Below, one piece after another: positions 1 to 7,433 of a DNA stretch of 33,661 bases; the stretch's first letter is position 1, and the number at the start of each line of letters is the position of its first letter. A program made the translations under genes and the position numbers. The DNA comes from Gluconobacter kondonii (GTDB taxonomy: Bacteria > Pseudomonadota > Alphaproteobacteria > Acetobacterales > Acetobacteraceae). The stretch is taken from NCBI RefSeq assembly GCF_002723995.1, contig NZ_BEWP01000021.1, positions 1 to 33,661 on the forward strand, written 5' to 3'. The notes below the pieces were generated by a model. That model worked only from the letters and a program-made list of their open reading frames with translations, was not told the DNA's origin and did not search any database.

Positions 1-416
1 GATATCGGCAAATAGTCGGCGTTGCGCAGGATTGCGTTGAAGCGCTCAAACAGCCTTTCAATGGCTCTCGCCTGTGTCAGGCGTTCACGGAACAGCCAGA
101 CTGTTTTGGCATCCGGCACTCGATCTGAAAGCTCCAGACCAAGGAAGCGCATGAGCGACAGGCGGGCGTTGATCAGATATTCCGTCCGTTCATCAGACAA
201 ATTGTTCAGCGTCTGGATCACCAGGATCTTGAACATTAACACGGGATCAAACGGGAGACGACCGCCCTTGCTTCCACCTAAATAGGCCAGAGCCTTTTCC
301 AGATCAGGGCAGAAGACCTCAAAATCCACAGTCCGGGGAAAAGCTTCGAGTTGATCACCAAGCCCATTCAGGCGGGCAAGTCGCTCTGCAACATCAAAAA
401 AACACGGCTGCTTCAT
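1..416 (-). CDS. IS5-family transposase, N-terminal part (runs off window)
   Basis: Reading leftwards from an ATG at 416-414, the frame is open to the window edge and starts MKQPCFFDVAERLARLNGL. It continues with a region rich in GGSKGGRLPFDPVLMFK and a segment containing LNNLSDERTEYLINARLS, typical of the N-terminal half of IS5-group transposases common in acetic acid bacteria. About 138 codons are visible and the catalytic residues would lie beyond position 1, so activity cannot be judged. The IS end probably lies between 417 and about 480, but I could not identify its terminal repeat. The 417-521 gap between this gene and the end of pdc holds no gene and no clear terminator. Confidence 0.85.
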   Translation of the reverse strand, partial: MKQPCFFDVAERLARLNGLGDQLEAFPRTVDFEVFCPDLEKALAYLGGSKGGRLPFDPVLMFKILVIQTLNNLSDERTEYLINARLSLMRFLGLELSDRVPDAKTVWLFRERLTQARAIERLFERFNAILRNADYLPI

Positions 417-521
417 GATCCATGCCCAAATCAACTCGGGGGAAATGGAATCACAAAGGCAGCCTCAAAACCAAAGAGTTTTCGAACCCTTCAGTTAATC
501 TACAAGATGAATTTCCTATAC

Positions 522-2207
522 TCAGACAGGCTTACGGGAATTCGCAGCTGCAACAAATTTACCCCACTGCACGAGCGTTTCGGTGCAATCGGTCTGATCA
601 AGCTTACATTCGATCAATGTTGGCCCGCGCGTATTCTTCTTGGCCTTTTCAATGGCATCAGCCAGTTCTGCACCTGTCGTAGCGTGCAAGCCCAGTCCGT
701 ATTTACCACTTTCTACGCCGGGAACACCCTGGTTGAAGACCTGCATCAGAGCGGCATAGTCCCAGTTCTGGATATAATTATAGGGGCCGTCATGAATTTT
801 GATCTCAATGACGTAACCAAAATTATTGATAAGGAAGATGATAACCGGCAGTTCGTAACGAACCATCTGCGCCACTTCCTGTGCCGTCAGCTGGAACGAG
901 CCATCGCCAACCATCAGAACATGCTGACGCTCAGGAGCAGCCAAGGCATTACCGAAAATAGACGGTACAGACCAGCCGATATGTCCCCACTGCATTTCCG
1001 ACTCAACTTTAGCACCCTCAGGCAGATGCATGCGTGTTGCATTGAACCAGGAATCACCGGTCTCGGCGTATAGCGTTGTGTTGCCATCAACCAACGCATT
1101 GATCTGACGGGTCATCTCATCATTAGTGAGCGGCTTGGCAGCGTCAACAACTGGCAACGCAACGGGAGTATACGGCTTCACCAGAGAGGCAGGCTTACTG
1201 GACACCCGCTCCGTCAGAGCAGCCACAAATTCCTTCAAACGGAAACCTTCAAAAGTCTTTCCGCTCACCGTGACACGACCCGGGTCCACTTCAAGCACAC
1301 GCTCTCCACGCACGGAATCCCGCCAACCGACAGTCGAATAATCATTCCAGACCGGGGCCAGAGTGATAACAGCGTCAGCGCTCTTGATGACATCTTCAAC
1401 GCCAGGGCTGCTGACCTCCCCCCAATAAACTCCGCGGAAACCCGGATGCGCCTCAGGAAAAAAGCTCTTGGCCGCAGCCATAACAGTCACAGCACAACCA
1501 AGCTTGTCTGCGAGAGCCACTGTTTCAGTGAGTGCCTCACAAGAGCGTAGCTTGCTCCCGACAAGAATGGCAACATTCTGCGCTTTTTCAAGAAACGCGA
1601 GACTTTCTTCGATCGCCGCTTTGAGGCTAACTTCGTCTGCTTCCAGGTGCGACAGAAGCGACGAGACCGGACCTGGTCGAACGCAAGGCTGACTCGCAAC
1701 GTTACAGGCGATTTCTAGATAAGCTGGCTTCTTCTCGCGCAGTGCGGTCCGAATGACGTGATCGATTTTTGCAGGTGCAGTGTCTGCCGAGGTGATGCTC
1801 TCAGCCGCACACGTAACGTGCTTCACCATCTCCATTTGATAATTATAATCTGTCGTGCCGATCGTGTGGTGCAGGACATGGCCCGACCCATGATCATTAG
1901 AGTTCGGCGCACCAGAAATCAGAATAACGGGAAGATTTTCAGCATAAGCCCCACCCAGGCCATTCATTGCTGAAATTGCACCGACACTAAACGTCACGAC
2001 AGCAGCAGCAGCACCATTTTCGCGTGCATAACCTTCTGCCGCAAAGCTGCAATTCAACTCATTGCAGTCATAGATCTGCTTCATACCGCCATGCTCAATC
2101 AGTTGATCAAGCAGGATCAAGTTGTAGTCACCAGCAACAGCAAAATGGTGCTTCAAGCCGATTTGCGTTAGCCGCTCAGCCAGATAATGCCCAACAGTGA
2201 AAGCCAT
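522..2207 (-). CDS. pdc: Pyruvate decarboxylase
   Basis: This 561-residue thiamine-diphosphate enzyme decarboxylates pyruvate to acetaldehyde and CO2 in the cytoplasm. In acetic acid bacteria this links lactate or pyruvate to acetate through acetaldehyde oxidation. The N-terminal PYR domain has the catalytic Glu50 in the NELNC motif and the His113-His114 pair in VLHHTIG. The C-terminal PP domain has the ThDP-binding GDGS at about 434-437 ending in NN at about 461-462, followed by the YVIE glutamate near 468. The length matches bacterial PDCs (about 557-568 residues), with a short extra loop near 493-502 compared with the Acetobacter pasteurianus enzyme as I recall it. GGAG precedes the ATG. 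The gene is divergent from a LysR regulator, a likely controller, and appears intact. Confidence 0.96.
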   Translation of the reverse strand: MAFTVGHYLAERLTQIGLKHHFAVAGDYNLILLDQLIEHGGMKQIYDCNELNCSFAAEGYARENGAAAAVVTFSVGAISAMNGLGGAYAENLPVILISGAPNSNDHGSGHVLHHTIGTTDYNYQMEMVKHVTCAAESITSADTAPAKIDHVIRTALREKKPAYLEIACNVASQPCVRPGPVSSLLSHLEADEVSLKAAIEESLAFLEKAQNVAILVGSKLRSCEALTETVALADKLGCAVTVMAAAKSFFPEAHPGFRGVYWGEVSSPGVEDVIKSADAVITLAPVWNDYSTVGWRDSVRGERVLEVDPGRVTVSGKTFEGFRLKEFVAALTERVSSKPASLVKPYTPVALPVVDAAKPLTNDEMTRQINALVDGNTTLYAETGDSWFNATRMHLPEGAKVESEMQWGHIGWSVPSIFGNALAAPERQHVLMVGDGSFQLTAQEVAQMVRYELPVIIFLINNFGYVIEIKIHDGPYNYIQNWDYAALMQVFNQGVPGVESGKYGLGLHATTGAELADAIEKAKKNTRGPTLIECKLDQTDCTETLVQWGKFVAAANSRKPV

Positions 2208-2311
2208 AACTCAGTATCTCCAACAAAAATTCTTCGGACAGAATGGAGGCCCCCTTTTCAAACGTCCAATATATATTTTGACTGATTGTCATACGTGTAT
2301 CATATGGATAT
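2208..2311. promoter_or_regulatory. Divergent pdc / lysR control region
   Basis: This 104-bp gap lies between pdc (leftward) and the LysR gene (rightward). The half near the LysR gene is AT-rich and contains dyad-like runs (CATACGTGTATCATATGG and repeated ATAT steps) of the T-N11-A kind that LysR proteins bind. No convincing -35/-10 pair could be fixed for either gene. The regulatory role is inferred from divergent arrangement and base composition. Confidence 0.45.
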
Positions 2312-3214
2312 ATGGACCTTCGTCACCTACGCTATTTCGTGGCCATCGCAGAGCATGGCAGCTTCACAAAAGCTGCGGAGACGCTTCGCATTGAGCAGCC
2401 TCCTCTCAGTCAGCAGATCAAATCCCTGGAAACAGAACTGGGAGTGCAACTCTTTATACGGTCCAAACGTGGAGCCGCATTGACGGATTTTGGAGAGCAG
2501 CTTTTTGAAAAAGCCCAGACAATTTTGCGTCTTGAGCAGCAATTTCACCTTCTAGCCAGGGGATTGTCCCTCGGTGAACAAGGACGCCTCAGGATCGGCA
2601 TGGCAGGTGCCGTCGCACTTCTTCCTCTGATACCCAAAGCCATACGGGCATTTCGTGAGCAGTGGCCGGATATTGTGATTACACTCGAAGAAAGTAACAC
2701 TCCTGCTCTCTGTGAGGCCTTACGGGAGCGCCGGGTGGATCTCGCCATTGTGCGTCCACCAGCGCCAGATCCGGACATTGCACTCCATCCCCTCTTTGAT
2801 GAACCAACCCTGATCGCCATCCCAAAAGGCCATCCACTGTCCAAACGCCACACCCTCAGATTGATTGATGTAGCAAAGGAACCATTTCTTATTTTTGATC
2901 GATCACTCGGTCCCGGTTTCTACGATGCTATTATCTCGGCCTGTCAACAAGCCGGCTTCACTCCGCGTTTCGGACAAGCTGCCCCTCAGATCGCTGCAAC
3001 AATCCCGATGGTTGCAGCTGGGCTAGGTGTTGCGATTGTCCCTGCCTACTTAAGTCAAATCCATGCCGATGGCGCAACATTCCATCCAATTTCAGGACCC
3101 TCACCTCGAGCCAGCATCTCTCTTGCCACTCTGGAAACAGAGTTGACTGGTCCAAGCGCCAACTTTCATCAAATTCTTCTTACTGCAGGAGATAATAATC
3201 AAATTCTAACTTAA
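2312..3214 (+). CDS. LysR-family transcriptional regulator next to pdc
   Basis: A 300-residue LysR-type regulator. The N-terminal winged helix (about residues 1-60) begins MDLRHLRYFVAIAEHGSF and carries the usual AAETLRIEQPPLSQQIKSLE helix-turn-helix. The remainder is the LysR substrate-binding fold. It is transcribed divergently from pdc, the classic position for a regulator of its neighbour, so control of pdc by a carboxylic or aromatic acid effector is a reasonable inference, but the effector is unknown. The last residues (GDNNQILT) run into a TAA at 3212-3214, immediately followed by an IS end at 3215. The TAA may therefore be the IS target site, and the original C-terminus may have differed by a few residues. 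Confidence 0.92.
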   Translation: MDLRHLRYFVAIAEHGSFTKAAETLRIEQPPLSQQIKSLETELGVQLFIRSKRGAALTDFGEQLFEKAQTILRLEQQFHLLARGLSLGEQGRLRIGMAGAVALLPLIPKAIRAFREQWPDIVITLEESNTPALCEALRERRVDLAIVRPPAPDPDIALHPLFDEPTLIAIPKGHPLSKRHTLRLIDVAKEPFLIFDRSLGPGFYDAIISACQQAGFTPRFGQAAPQIAATIPMVAAGLGVAIVPAYLSQIHADGATFHPISGPSPRASISLATLETELTGPSANFHQILLTAGDNNQILT

Positions 3215-3463
3215 GAGCCTGGCCGAAAATGAATTGCGCAATTCCAGTGGTTTGTGATTCCTCGGTCTTTGCAAAGAAAAGGAGTGAATTGTGGCCTAGA
3301 CTGAACTCACCCGTCGTCAGTATCGTCGCGATGATCTGACCTATGAAAGCGATCTACGCGATCGGAAATGGGCGCTTCTGGTTTCTCTGATGCCGTTCAG
3401 AAGAACGGAACTCTGGCGGGTTGTTGAGGCGGTACTGTACATCGTCTCGACGGGATACTAGCA
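3215..3463 (+). pseudogene. Degenerate IS5-family (IS1031-like) left end and transposase start
   Basis: The sequence begins with GAGCCTGGCCGAAAATGAATTG, which recurs with one change at the right edge of the window (33635), so it reads as an IS terminal repeat. A transposase frame follows from GTG at about 3291: VA-stop-TELTRRQYRRDDLTYESDL, then a shortened middle and a segment like WRVVEAVLYIVSTG ending in a stop near 3463. The third codon is TAG where related transposases have Trp, and several residues are missing after LVSLMP. The copy is inactive: only the N-terminal third is present, after which unrelated DNA begins. Confidence 0.8.
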
Positions 3464-3548
3464 CTACTTTGGCAGAAGTATATTTTTTAGGATTCCCATG
3501 GGGCTGATTGCGTGATTCATGGTGAGCCAGCTTTGACGGAGGCTGGCA

Positions 3549-3674
3549 TTGGAAGAAGACTGGCAAGCGGATCTTGAGCAATGGCTCGTCCCGTATCTGG
3601 AAGGTCTTGGTAACAAGACGCGGCGTAAAATATGCCCGGCCTATATCGCAGGTCTGATCGGGCCAGGAGATCGG
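3549..3674 (+). pseudogene. N-terminal fragment of an IS701-like transposase
   Basis: About 42 codons starting MEEDWQADLEQWLVPYLEGL and continuing to AYIAGLIGPGDR match the conserved N-terminus of IS701/IS4-type DDE transposases. The frame is cut by the terminal repeat of the next element (GGCTTTGTTGCATAAA from 3673). No catalytic residue remains. The 3464-3548 segment before it probably includes this element's left end, but no terminal repeat was recognised. Confidence 0.65.
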
Positions 3675-4325
3675 CTTTGTTGCATAAATGGCGTGCGGGG
3701 ATTTCGGTTTTGCCTTGGGTTTATTATCTGAGGGGATGAGTGCAGTGACCCCCACGCGCTACCGCACGACGAACTGGTCTTCCTATAATGCGGCGCTGAA
3801 AAAGCGTGGCTCCCTGACGGTGTGGTTTGACCCATCCATGCTTTGGGAGGGCATGGCGACGGGGCGTCGGGGACGGCGGCAGAGTTATAGCGATGCTGCG
3901 ATACAGACCTGCCTGACGCTGAAAGTCCTGTTCGGTTTTGCACTACGGCAGACGACGGGTTTTGTTGAAAGTCTCCTACACCTGGCGGGACTGCCGTGGT
4001 CTGTTCCAGATTTCAGTACGCTGAGCCGCAGACAGGAAAGCCTGACGGTCGATATCCCCTATCGTGGTTCGAACGGCCCACTTCATCTTTTGATCGACAG
4101 CACCGGGATCAAGGTCGAGGGAGAAGGTGAATGGCACACCCGCAAACATGGCGGTTCGAAGCGTCGGATCTGGCGTAAACTTCATATCGGGATCGACGAA
4201 GGATCAATGGAAATCAGAGCCGTAGACATGACAAGAAACACTGTCGGTGATGCTCCGGTTCTGCCCATGCTTCTTGAGCAGATCCCTGAAGATGAAGACA
4301 TTGTCAGTGTCACGGCTGATGGCGT
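3673..4325 (+). pseudogene. Truncated IS5-family (IS903-group) transposase
   Basis: The element opens with GGCTTTGTTGCATAAA, very like the IS903 terminal repeat. The coding frame likely starts at ATG 3736 (MSAVTPTRYRTTNWSSYNAA). It contains the IS903-group N-terminal domain (YSDAAIQTCLTLKVLFG), the first catalytic Asp in LLIDSTGIK and the second in VTADG. Homology stops just after TADG at about 4325, where family members continue GAYDT, so the last third including the catalytic Glu is missing. The frame then runs into unrelated sequence and stops at 4371. It is a dead relic whose right end is lost. Confidence 0.82.
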
Positions 4326-4352
4326 GATAGAAAATTCGTCATGTAGAAGAGA

Positions 4353-4397
4353 GGCATGTCCATTTTATTGATTTTTCTACTCTAAACCGGACATGCC
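4353..4397. repeat. Inverted repeat GGCATGTCC / GGACATGCC
   Basis: Perfect 9-bp arms (4353-4361 and 4389-4397) flank a 27-nt AT-rich spacer, just past the truncated IS903-group copy. The core ATGTCC/GGACAT recurs in two other inverted repeats at 5226-5259 and 5601-5642, while the outer base pairs differ but stay complementary. No T-run follows, so it is not a typical terminator. A C9-C10 tract follows at about 4401. Confidence 0.6.
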
Positions 4398-4451
4398 GCT
4401 TCCCCCCCCCATATCGGTCGTCTGAATGAGCGTGTCGGGACCTGTGTTTTC

Positions 4452-4748
4452 TCAACGAACGGCAGCAAGCAGCTCACTCACTAACGACGGTCGCTTATCC
4501 AACATCGCCAGCAAAACCTGAGCCGGTCCGGTTGGCTGACGACGGCCATGCTCCCAGTTCAGAAGGGTCCCCTTGGCGACCCCGATGCTTCTGGCAAACT
4601 GGGCCTGAGAGAGTCCGGTCCGGGTTCTGATGGCCGCCACGTCAACCGACGGAACACGCACCTGGTGGGTCACACAGTCGTCGGCCGGAGCGTCCGAATA
4701 GGCAAGAGCCTCATTTAGCCCCTGCAGAATGCTGTCATAAGCGCTCAT
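4452..4748 (-). CDS. HigA/NadS-like helix-turn-helix antitoxin
   Basis: A 98-residue protein with an Xre-type helix-turn-helix over about residues 40-80 (RTGLSQAQFARSIGVAKGTL, then NWEHGRRQPTGPA). It is the downstream partner of a RelE/HigB-type toxin gene and overlaps it by 4 bp (ATGA), giving the toxin-first order of higBA-type modules. The expected role is to bind the toxin, neutralise it and co-repress the operon through the palindromes upstream of the toxin start. Family assignment is by motif and context. The module sits among IS relics, consistent with an acquired stability cassette. Confidence 0.88.
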   Translation of the reverse strand: MSAYDSILQGLNEALAYSDAPADDCVTHQVRVPSVDVAAIRTRTGLSQAQFARSIGVAKGTLLNWEHGRRQPTGPAQVLLAMLDKRPSLVSELLAAVR

Positions 4749-5086
4749 GATGGTTCTCCGTATTTCGCAACAAGCGTCTTGCTCAACTCTACCAGGGCGG
4801 CCTGTTCAGATCGCGTCAGATTGTCTTTCTCGTTTTTGGCAAAAACAGTCAGGAGAAACAGAGGCATCTGTCTTCCACCAAAAACGTAGAGAGTTCTGTA
4901 CCCTCCCCTCTTCCCACCATTCTCGCGGGAAAAGCGGACCTTTCGCAGACCGCCGCCTAAAGAAAGGCCAGCATCTGGCATCGCAGCGAGCATGTTAATC
5001 AGAGCCATACGATCGTCGTCTGACATCAGGGCTTTTGCCCGCTTTATGAATTCAGGCAGTTCGACAACGGTCTGCAGCTTTGACAT
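4745..5086 (-). CDS. RelE/HigB-family toxin
   Basis: A 113-residue small basic protein with the RelE-fold pattern: an acidic-basic N-terminal helix (ELPEFIKRAKALMSDDDR), a GLRKVRFSREN beta segment, GGYRTLYVFGG, and the LFLLTVFAKNEKDNLTRSE segment typical of HigB/RelE mRNA interferases. The family cleaves translated mRNA at the ribosome; cleavage specificity cannot be read here. It is the first gene of the toxin-antitoxin operon, with a very short leader behind a promoter overlapped by palindromes (5096-5130). It appears intact. Confidence 0.87.
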   Translation of the reverse strand: MSKLQTVVELPEFIKRAKALMSDDDRMALINMLAAMPDAGLSLGGGLRKVRFSRENGGKRGGYRTLYVFGGRQMPLFLLTVFAKNEKDNLTRSEQAALVELSKTLVAKYGEPS

Positions 5087-5095
5087 TCACAATGG

Positions 5096-5130
5096 AATAT
5101 ATGCCAATAGCATATACGTCAACGGCGTAT
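5096..5130 (-). promoter_or_regulatory. Toxin-antitoxin promoter with autoregulatory palindromes
   Basis: Reading leftwards, TTGACG (5122-5117) and TATATT (5101-5096) make a plausible -35/-10 pair with a slightly short 15-nt spacer. A perfect inverted repeat, TATATGC-N5-GCATATA (5098-5116), fills the spacer and -10. A second, weaker one, ATACG-N7-CGTAT (5114-5130), covers the -35. This layout is expected for an antitoxin operator, with repression by occlusion of the promoter. Confidence 0.7.
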
Positions 5131-5225
5131 AATTCAAAGAGGCGAGCGGTATGGCGTGTATCCAGACAAAGAGCACCCCAGAAACTGCACGAAATCTCCA
5201 AAACCGGCAGTTTTCCGCCATAAAA

Positions 5226-5259
5226 CCTATGTCCGTTTTTTTACTTTATCGGACATAGG
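5226..5259. repeat. Inverted repeat CCTATGTCCG / CGGACATAGG
   Basis: Perfect 10-bp arms (5226-5235 and 5250-5259) separated by 14 nt of mostly T on the plus strand. It shares the ATGTCCG/CGGACAT core with the repeats at 4353 and 5601. The right part reads TTTATCGGACA, which resembles a serine-resolvase half-site, but no resolvase gene is nearby. No proper U-tract follows the stem. Confidence 0.65.
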
Positions 5260-5428
5260 GTACAACGTATGAAAGCATCCCTAAAAAGCCCTTCCGATGT
5301 GCTGGCCTGGAGCCATCATCCATGGACAAAGACGCCTCGTGGAAAGTTGGTTCCATTGCCTCTGCCATGCCGGGTGTGAGGCATTACACCCCCGCACAGG
5401 CCTGCAATCCTTTATCGGTTTTGCGGCG

Positions 5429-5599
5429 GCTTTGGGGGGATAGTGTTGAAAAAGTCAGGTTGAGGTGTCTGCTCAGGATTTTGTATGCAATTCGGAATGA
5501 AAATTCCCCATGATTACAGCACTCTATACGTTATGACATCGAACCTAAATGTTGAGTGCAAGCTCCAGTGGGACTTTTTCAACACAATCGGGGGAAAGC
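5429..5599. mobile_element. MITE-like element with 28-bp imperfect terminal inverted repeats
   Basis: The left arm (5429-5456) ends GTGTTGAAAAAGTC and the right arm (5572-5599) begins GACTTTTTCAACAC. Aligned as inverted repeats, 22 of 28 positions match. Five of the six mismatches are a block of G on one arm facing C on the other. About 115 bp lie between the arms with no coding capacity. The end sequence resembles terminal repeats of several DDE insertion-sequence families, so a non-autonomous derivative is likely. No target-site duplication was identified. Confidence 0.55.
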
Positions 5600-5600
5600 C

Positions 5601-5642
5601 GAATGTCCGCTGCTGAACATGAGTCGCAGATTACGGACATTC
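5601..5642. repeat. Inverted repeat GAATGTCCG / CGGACATTC
   Basis: Perfect 9-bp arms (5601-5609 and 5634-5642) with a 24-nt spacer, starting 2 bp after the MITE-like element. It is the third member of the ATGTCCG/CGGACAT set in this region, again with outer bases that differ from the others but remain complementary. Confidence 0.6.
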
Positions 5643-5673
5643 TCTTCAGAGACGGTTCCGAAAAAAGCAATGT

Positions 5674-6210
5674 TCATAGTTTGGATGATTTTGTTACCGT
5701 TGAACTTCGAGCTGCTGACACCAACCCGTCCAGCCACTCCTGATGCCCGTTGATCATCGGATTGGGACGCGTGGTTGCCAGTGTCTTGGCCGGTTTCCCG
5801 TTCTGGGTTTCCTGCGTAAGAATTCTGACGCGTCCTTCCGACAGGTCCTCAATCAGCCAGGCATGGTGAACATCAAGCCTTTCAAGTGAGCCTTCCTCGC
5901 CAGCCTATCCATGCCAGGCAACCCGACCCGGTTGACCTGCTGTCGGGGGGACATATTCCGTCACTTTGGCCTGAACCGGAAAGCCAAATGTCTCAAAGTA
6001 AAACTGTATTCCCTCCGCCAGTTCTGGACCTTTATCATCATAAAAGCGAGGGTTGGCGGAATTGGCATAATAGGTGGGCCACTTTGCCGGATGACTAAGC
6101 AGCGGCCAGATTTCAGCAACCGTCAGTCCGGCTACGATCACCTCGTTGGAAGCAAAATTATCCGCGAAGCCCGGTACATAGTCTTGAGGCCAGAATATTT
6201 CGTTTGCCAT
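5674..6210 (-). pseudogene. SRPBCC-family protein gene interrupted by one TAG
   Basis: Starting at ATG 6210 (MANEIFWPQDYVPGFADNFA), the frame reads 101 codons to TAG at 5905-5907. It then continues in the same frame to TGA at 5674-5676 with clearly coding sequence (LDVHHAWLIEDLSEGRVRIL, then PNPMINGHQEWLDGL). The total of 178 codons matches a full SRPBCC (START/polyketide-cyclase-like) domain protein. The stop follows WHG, where I would expect Trp, so a single TGG-to-TAG change explains it. A good ribosome-binding site (AGGAGAGG) and a promoter lie upstream. The family binds hydrophobic ligands; the specific role is unknown. As read, the product is truncated, unless the base is a sequencing error. 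Confidence 0.8.
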
Positions 6211-6243
6211 TGGAATTTTTTCCTCTCCTGAAAGCGGAGCTAT

Positions 6244-6302
6244 TTGATAATTCGCGCCAGATATAAATTCAAATCATGAGTTATGATGATGGTCATAACT
6301 CA
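6244..6302 (-). promoter_or_regulatory. Promoter and palindromic operator of the SRPBCC gene
   Basis: Reading leftwards, TTGAAT (6272-6267), a 17-nt spacer and TATCAA (6249-6244) form a plausible sigma-70 promoter ahead of the SRPBCC start at 6210. Immediately upstream is a perfect inverted repeat, TGAGTTATGA-N6-TCATAACTCA (6277-6302). With no U-run beside it, an operator is more likely than a terminator, although it also lies just past the end of the OYE gene. Confidence 0.6.
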
Positions 6303-6322
6303 CAAAAATACAAGAACTGCGC

Positions 6323-7432
6323 CTATGCCGACGACGCCGGTCGATAGCGTTCCAGCCAGTGCGCATAAGACGGCGGTAAAACCCAGGACGGCCGATCAAG
6401 ACCAAGCTTCAACGCCGCCACGTAGGGCCAGTGCGGATCAGCAAGCTGTGCCCGTCCCACCATCACCAGATCCATCTGTTTCTGTTCCACGACCCCATTG
6501 GCCAGAAGCGGCGTATCGATCCCCCAGGACGACGCGACAGGCAGACCCGTCTCACGATGGACCCGCTCGGCAATCGGGGCCAGGAATGCAGGGCCCCATG
6601 GGATCTGCGCATCCGGCGTTGAGAAACCGACGCTGACGTTGAGCATGTCCAGCCCTTCGGCTTTGAATTGGTGTGTCAGGGTGATCGCTTCTTCAAGCGT
6701 CTCCTCGTCCCGTCCGTCGAACTCAATGACTCCGAAGCGGGCCGTCAGGGGGAAGGTCTCAGGCCAGACCTTGCGAACCGCACGGAGCGTTTCCAGAAGG
6801 AAACGGCTTCGCCCCGCCAGATCGCCGCCATACTCATCCGTACGATGATTGGCATGAACCGAGAAAAAGCTTTGCGCGAGATAACCGTGAGCGAAATGCA
6901 GTTCCAGCCATTCGAACCCGGCCTCTACGGCACGTCGTGTCGCGGCGACAAAATCCGCCTGAACCCGCATGATGTCCTCATGCGTCATTTCCCGCGGCAC
7001 CTGAGGCAGGTTCGCACCATAGGCGATGGCTGACGGTGAAATCGTCTCCCATCCGCGCGGGTCACCGTCAGCGATGTGATCATCCCCCTCCCACGGTCGG
7101 TTGGCGCTTGCCTTCCGGCCTGCATGAGCAAGCTGAATTCCTGCGACGGCGCCAGCCGCCTTGATCTCACGCGCAACTGTCGCCATGCCCGCGATCTGAC
7201 GATCATTCCATAGGCCCGCGCATCCGGGAGTGATCCGTCCCTCGGGAGAAACGGCCGTCGCTTCCACGATAACAAGACTGGAACCGCCGCGGGCAAGGCT
7301 CGCGTAATGGACTGCGTGCCAATCGGTTGTGAACCCGTCGACCGCGACGTACTGGCACATCGGCGGGACCGCGATACGATTGCGCAGATGTGCGTCCTTG
7401 AGGGCGAAGGGGGTAAAAAGAGCGGGTGTCAT
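6323..7432 (-). CDS. Old-yellow-enzyme family NAD(P)H:flavin oxidoreductase (YqjM/XenA type)
   Basis: An FMN enzyme of the old-yellow-enzyme family, which reduces activated C=C bonds of enones, quinones or nitro-compounds. I place the start at ATG 7432 (MTPALFTPFALKD) rather than the longer frame at 7501: this ATG lies 1 nt after the upstream gene's TGA, and it puts the conserved cysteine of PPMCQY at residue 26, as in YqjM. The TIM barrel carries the ELHFAHGYLAQSFFS active-site segment, NHRTDEYGG and the C-terminal VMVGRAQLADPHWP phosphate-binding region. The length of 369 residues is normal. It is the last gene of the PfpI-MDR-OYE operon, so carbonyl or electrophile detoxification is a sensible inference. 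It appears intact. Confidence 0.92.
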   Translation of the reverse strand: MTPALFTPFALKDAHLRNRIAVPPMCQYVAVDGFTTDWHAVHYASLARGGSSLVIVEATAVSPEGRITPGCAGLWNDRQIAGMATVAREIKAAGAVAGIQLAHAGRKASANRPWEGDDHIADGDPRGWETISPSAIAYGANLPQVPREMTHEDIMRVQADFVAATRRAVEAGFEWLELHFAHGYLAQSFFSVHANHRTDEYGGDLAGRSRFLLETLRAVRKVWPETFPLTARFGVIEFDGRDEETLEEAITLTHQFKAEGLDMLNVSVGFSTPDAQIPWGPAFLAPIAERVHRETGLPVASSWGIDTPLLANGVVEQKQMDLVMVGRAQLADPHWPYVAALKLGLDRPSWVLPPSYAHWLERYRPASSA

Positions 7433-7433
7433 G

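Larger units (their letters stand above)
5131..5673. other. Gene-poor repeat-rich stretch
   Basis: No convincing gene was found here on either strand; the short open frames lack recognisable domains. The stretch contains two of the three ATGTCCG-core inverted repeats and a 171-bp element bounded by long imperfect inverted repeats, each listed separately. It looks like accumulated ends of mobile elements between the toxin-antitoxin cassette and the SRPBCC pseudogene. Confidence 0.6.

Noticed and set aside
351-1073. A 240-codon plus-strand open frame.
   Set aside because: It is antisense to pdc, which is unmistakable on the minus strand.
5226-5259. A rho-independent terminator at the CCTATGTCCG hairpin.
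   Set aside because: The T-run lies in the loop rather than after the stem, and there is no gene immediately upstream to terminate on the plus strand.
3297-5907. Two TAG codons where Trp is expected (IS5 relic and SRPBCC gene), hinting at stop-codon recoding.
   Set aside because: The other genes in the window are intact with ordinary codon use, and one of the two cases is in an obviously dead IS fragment. Simple G-to-A mutation is enough.
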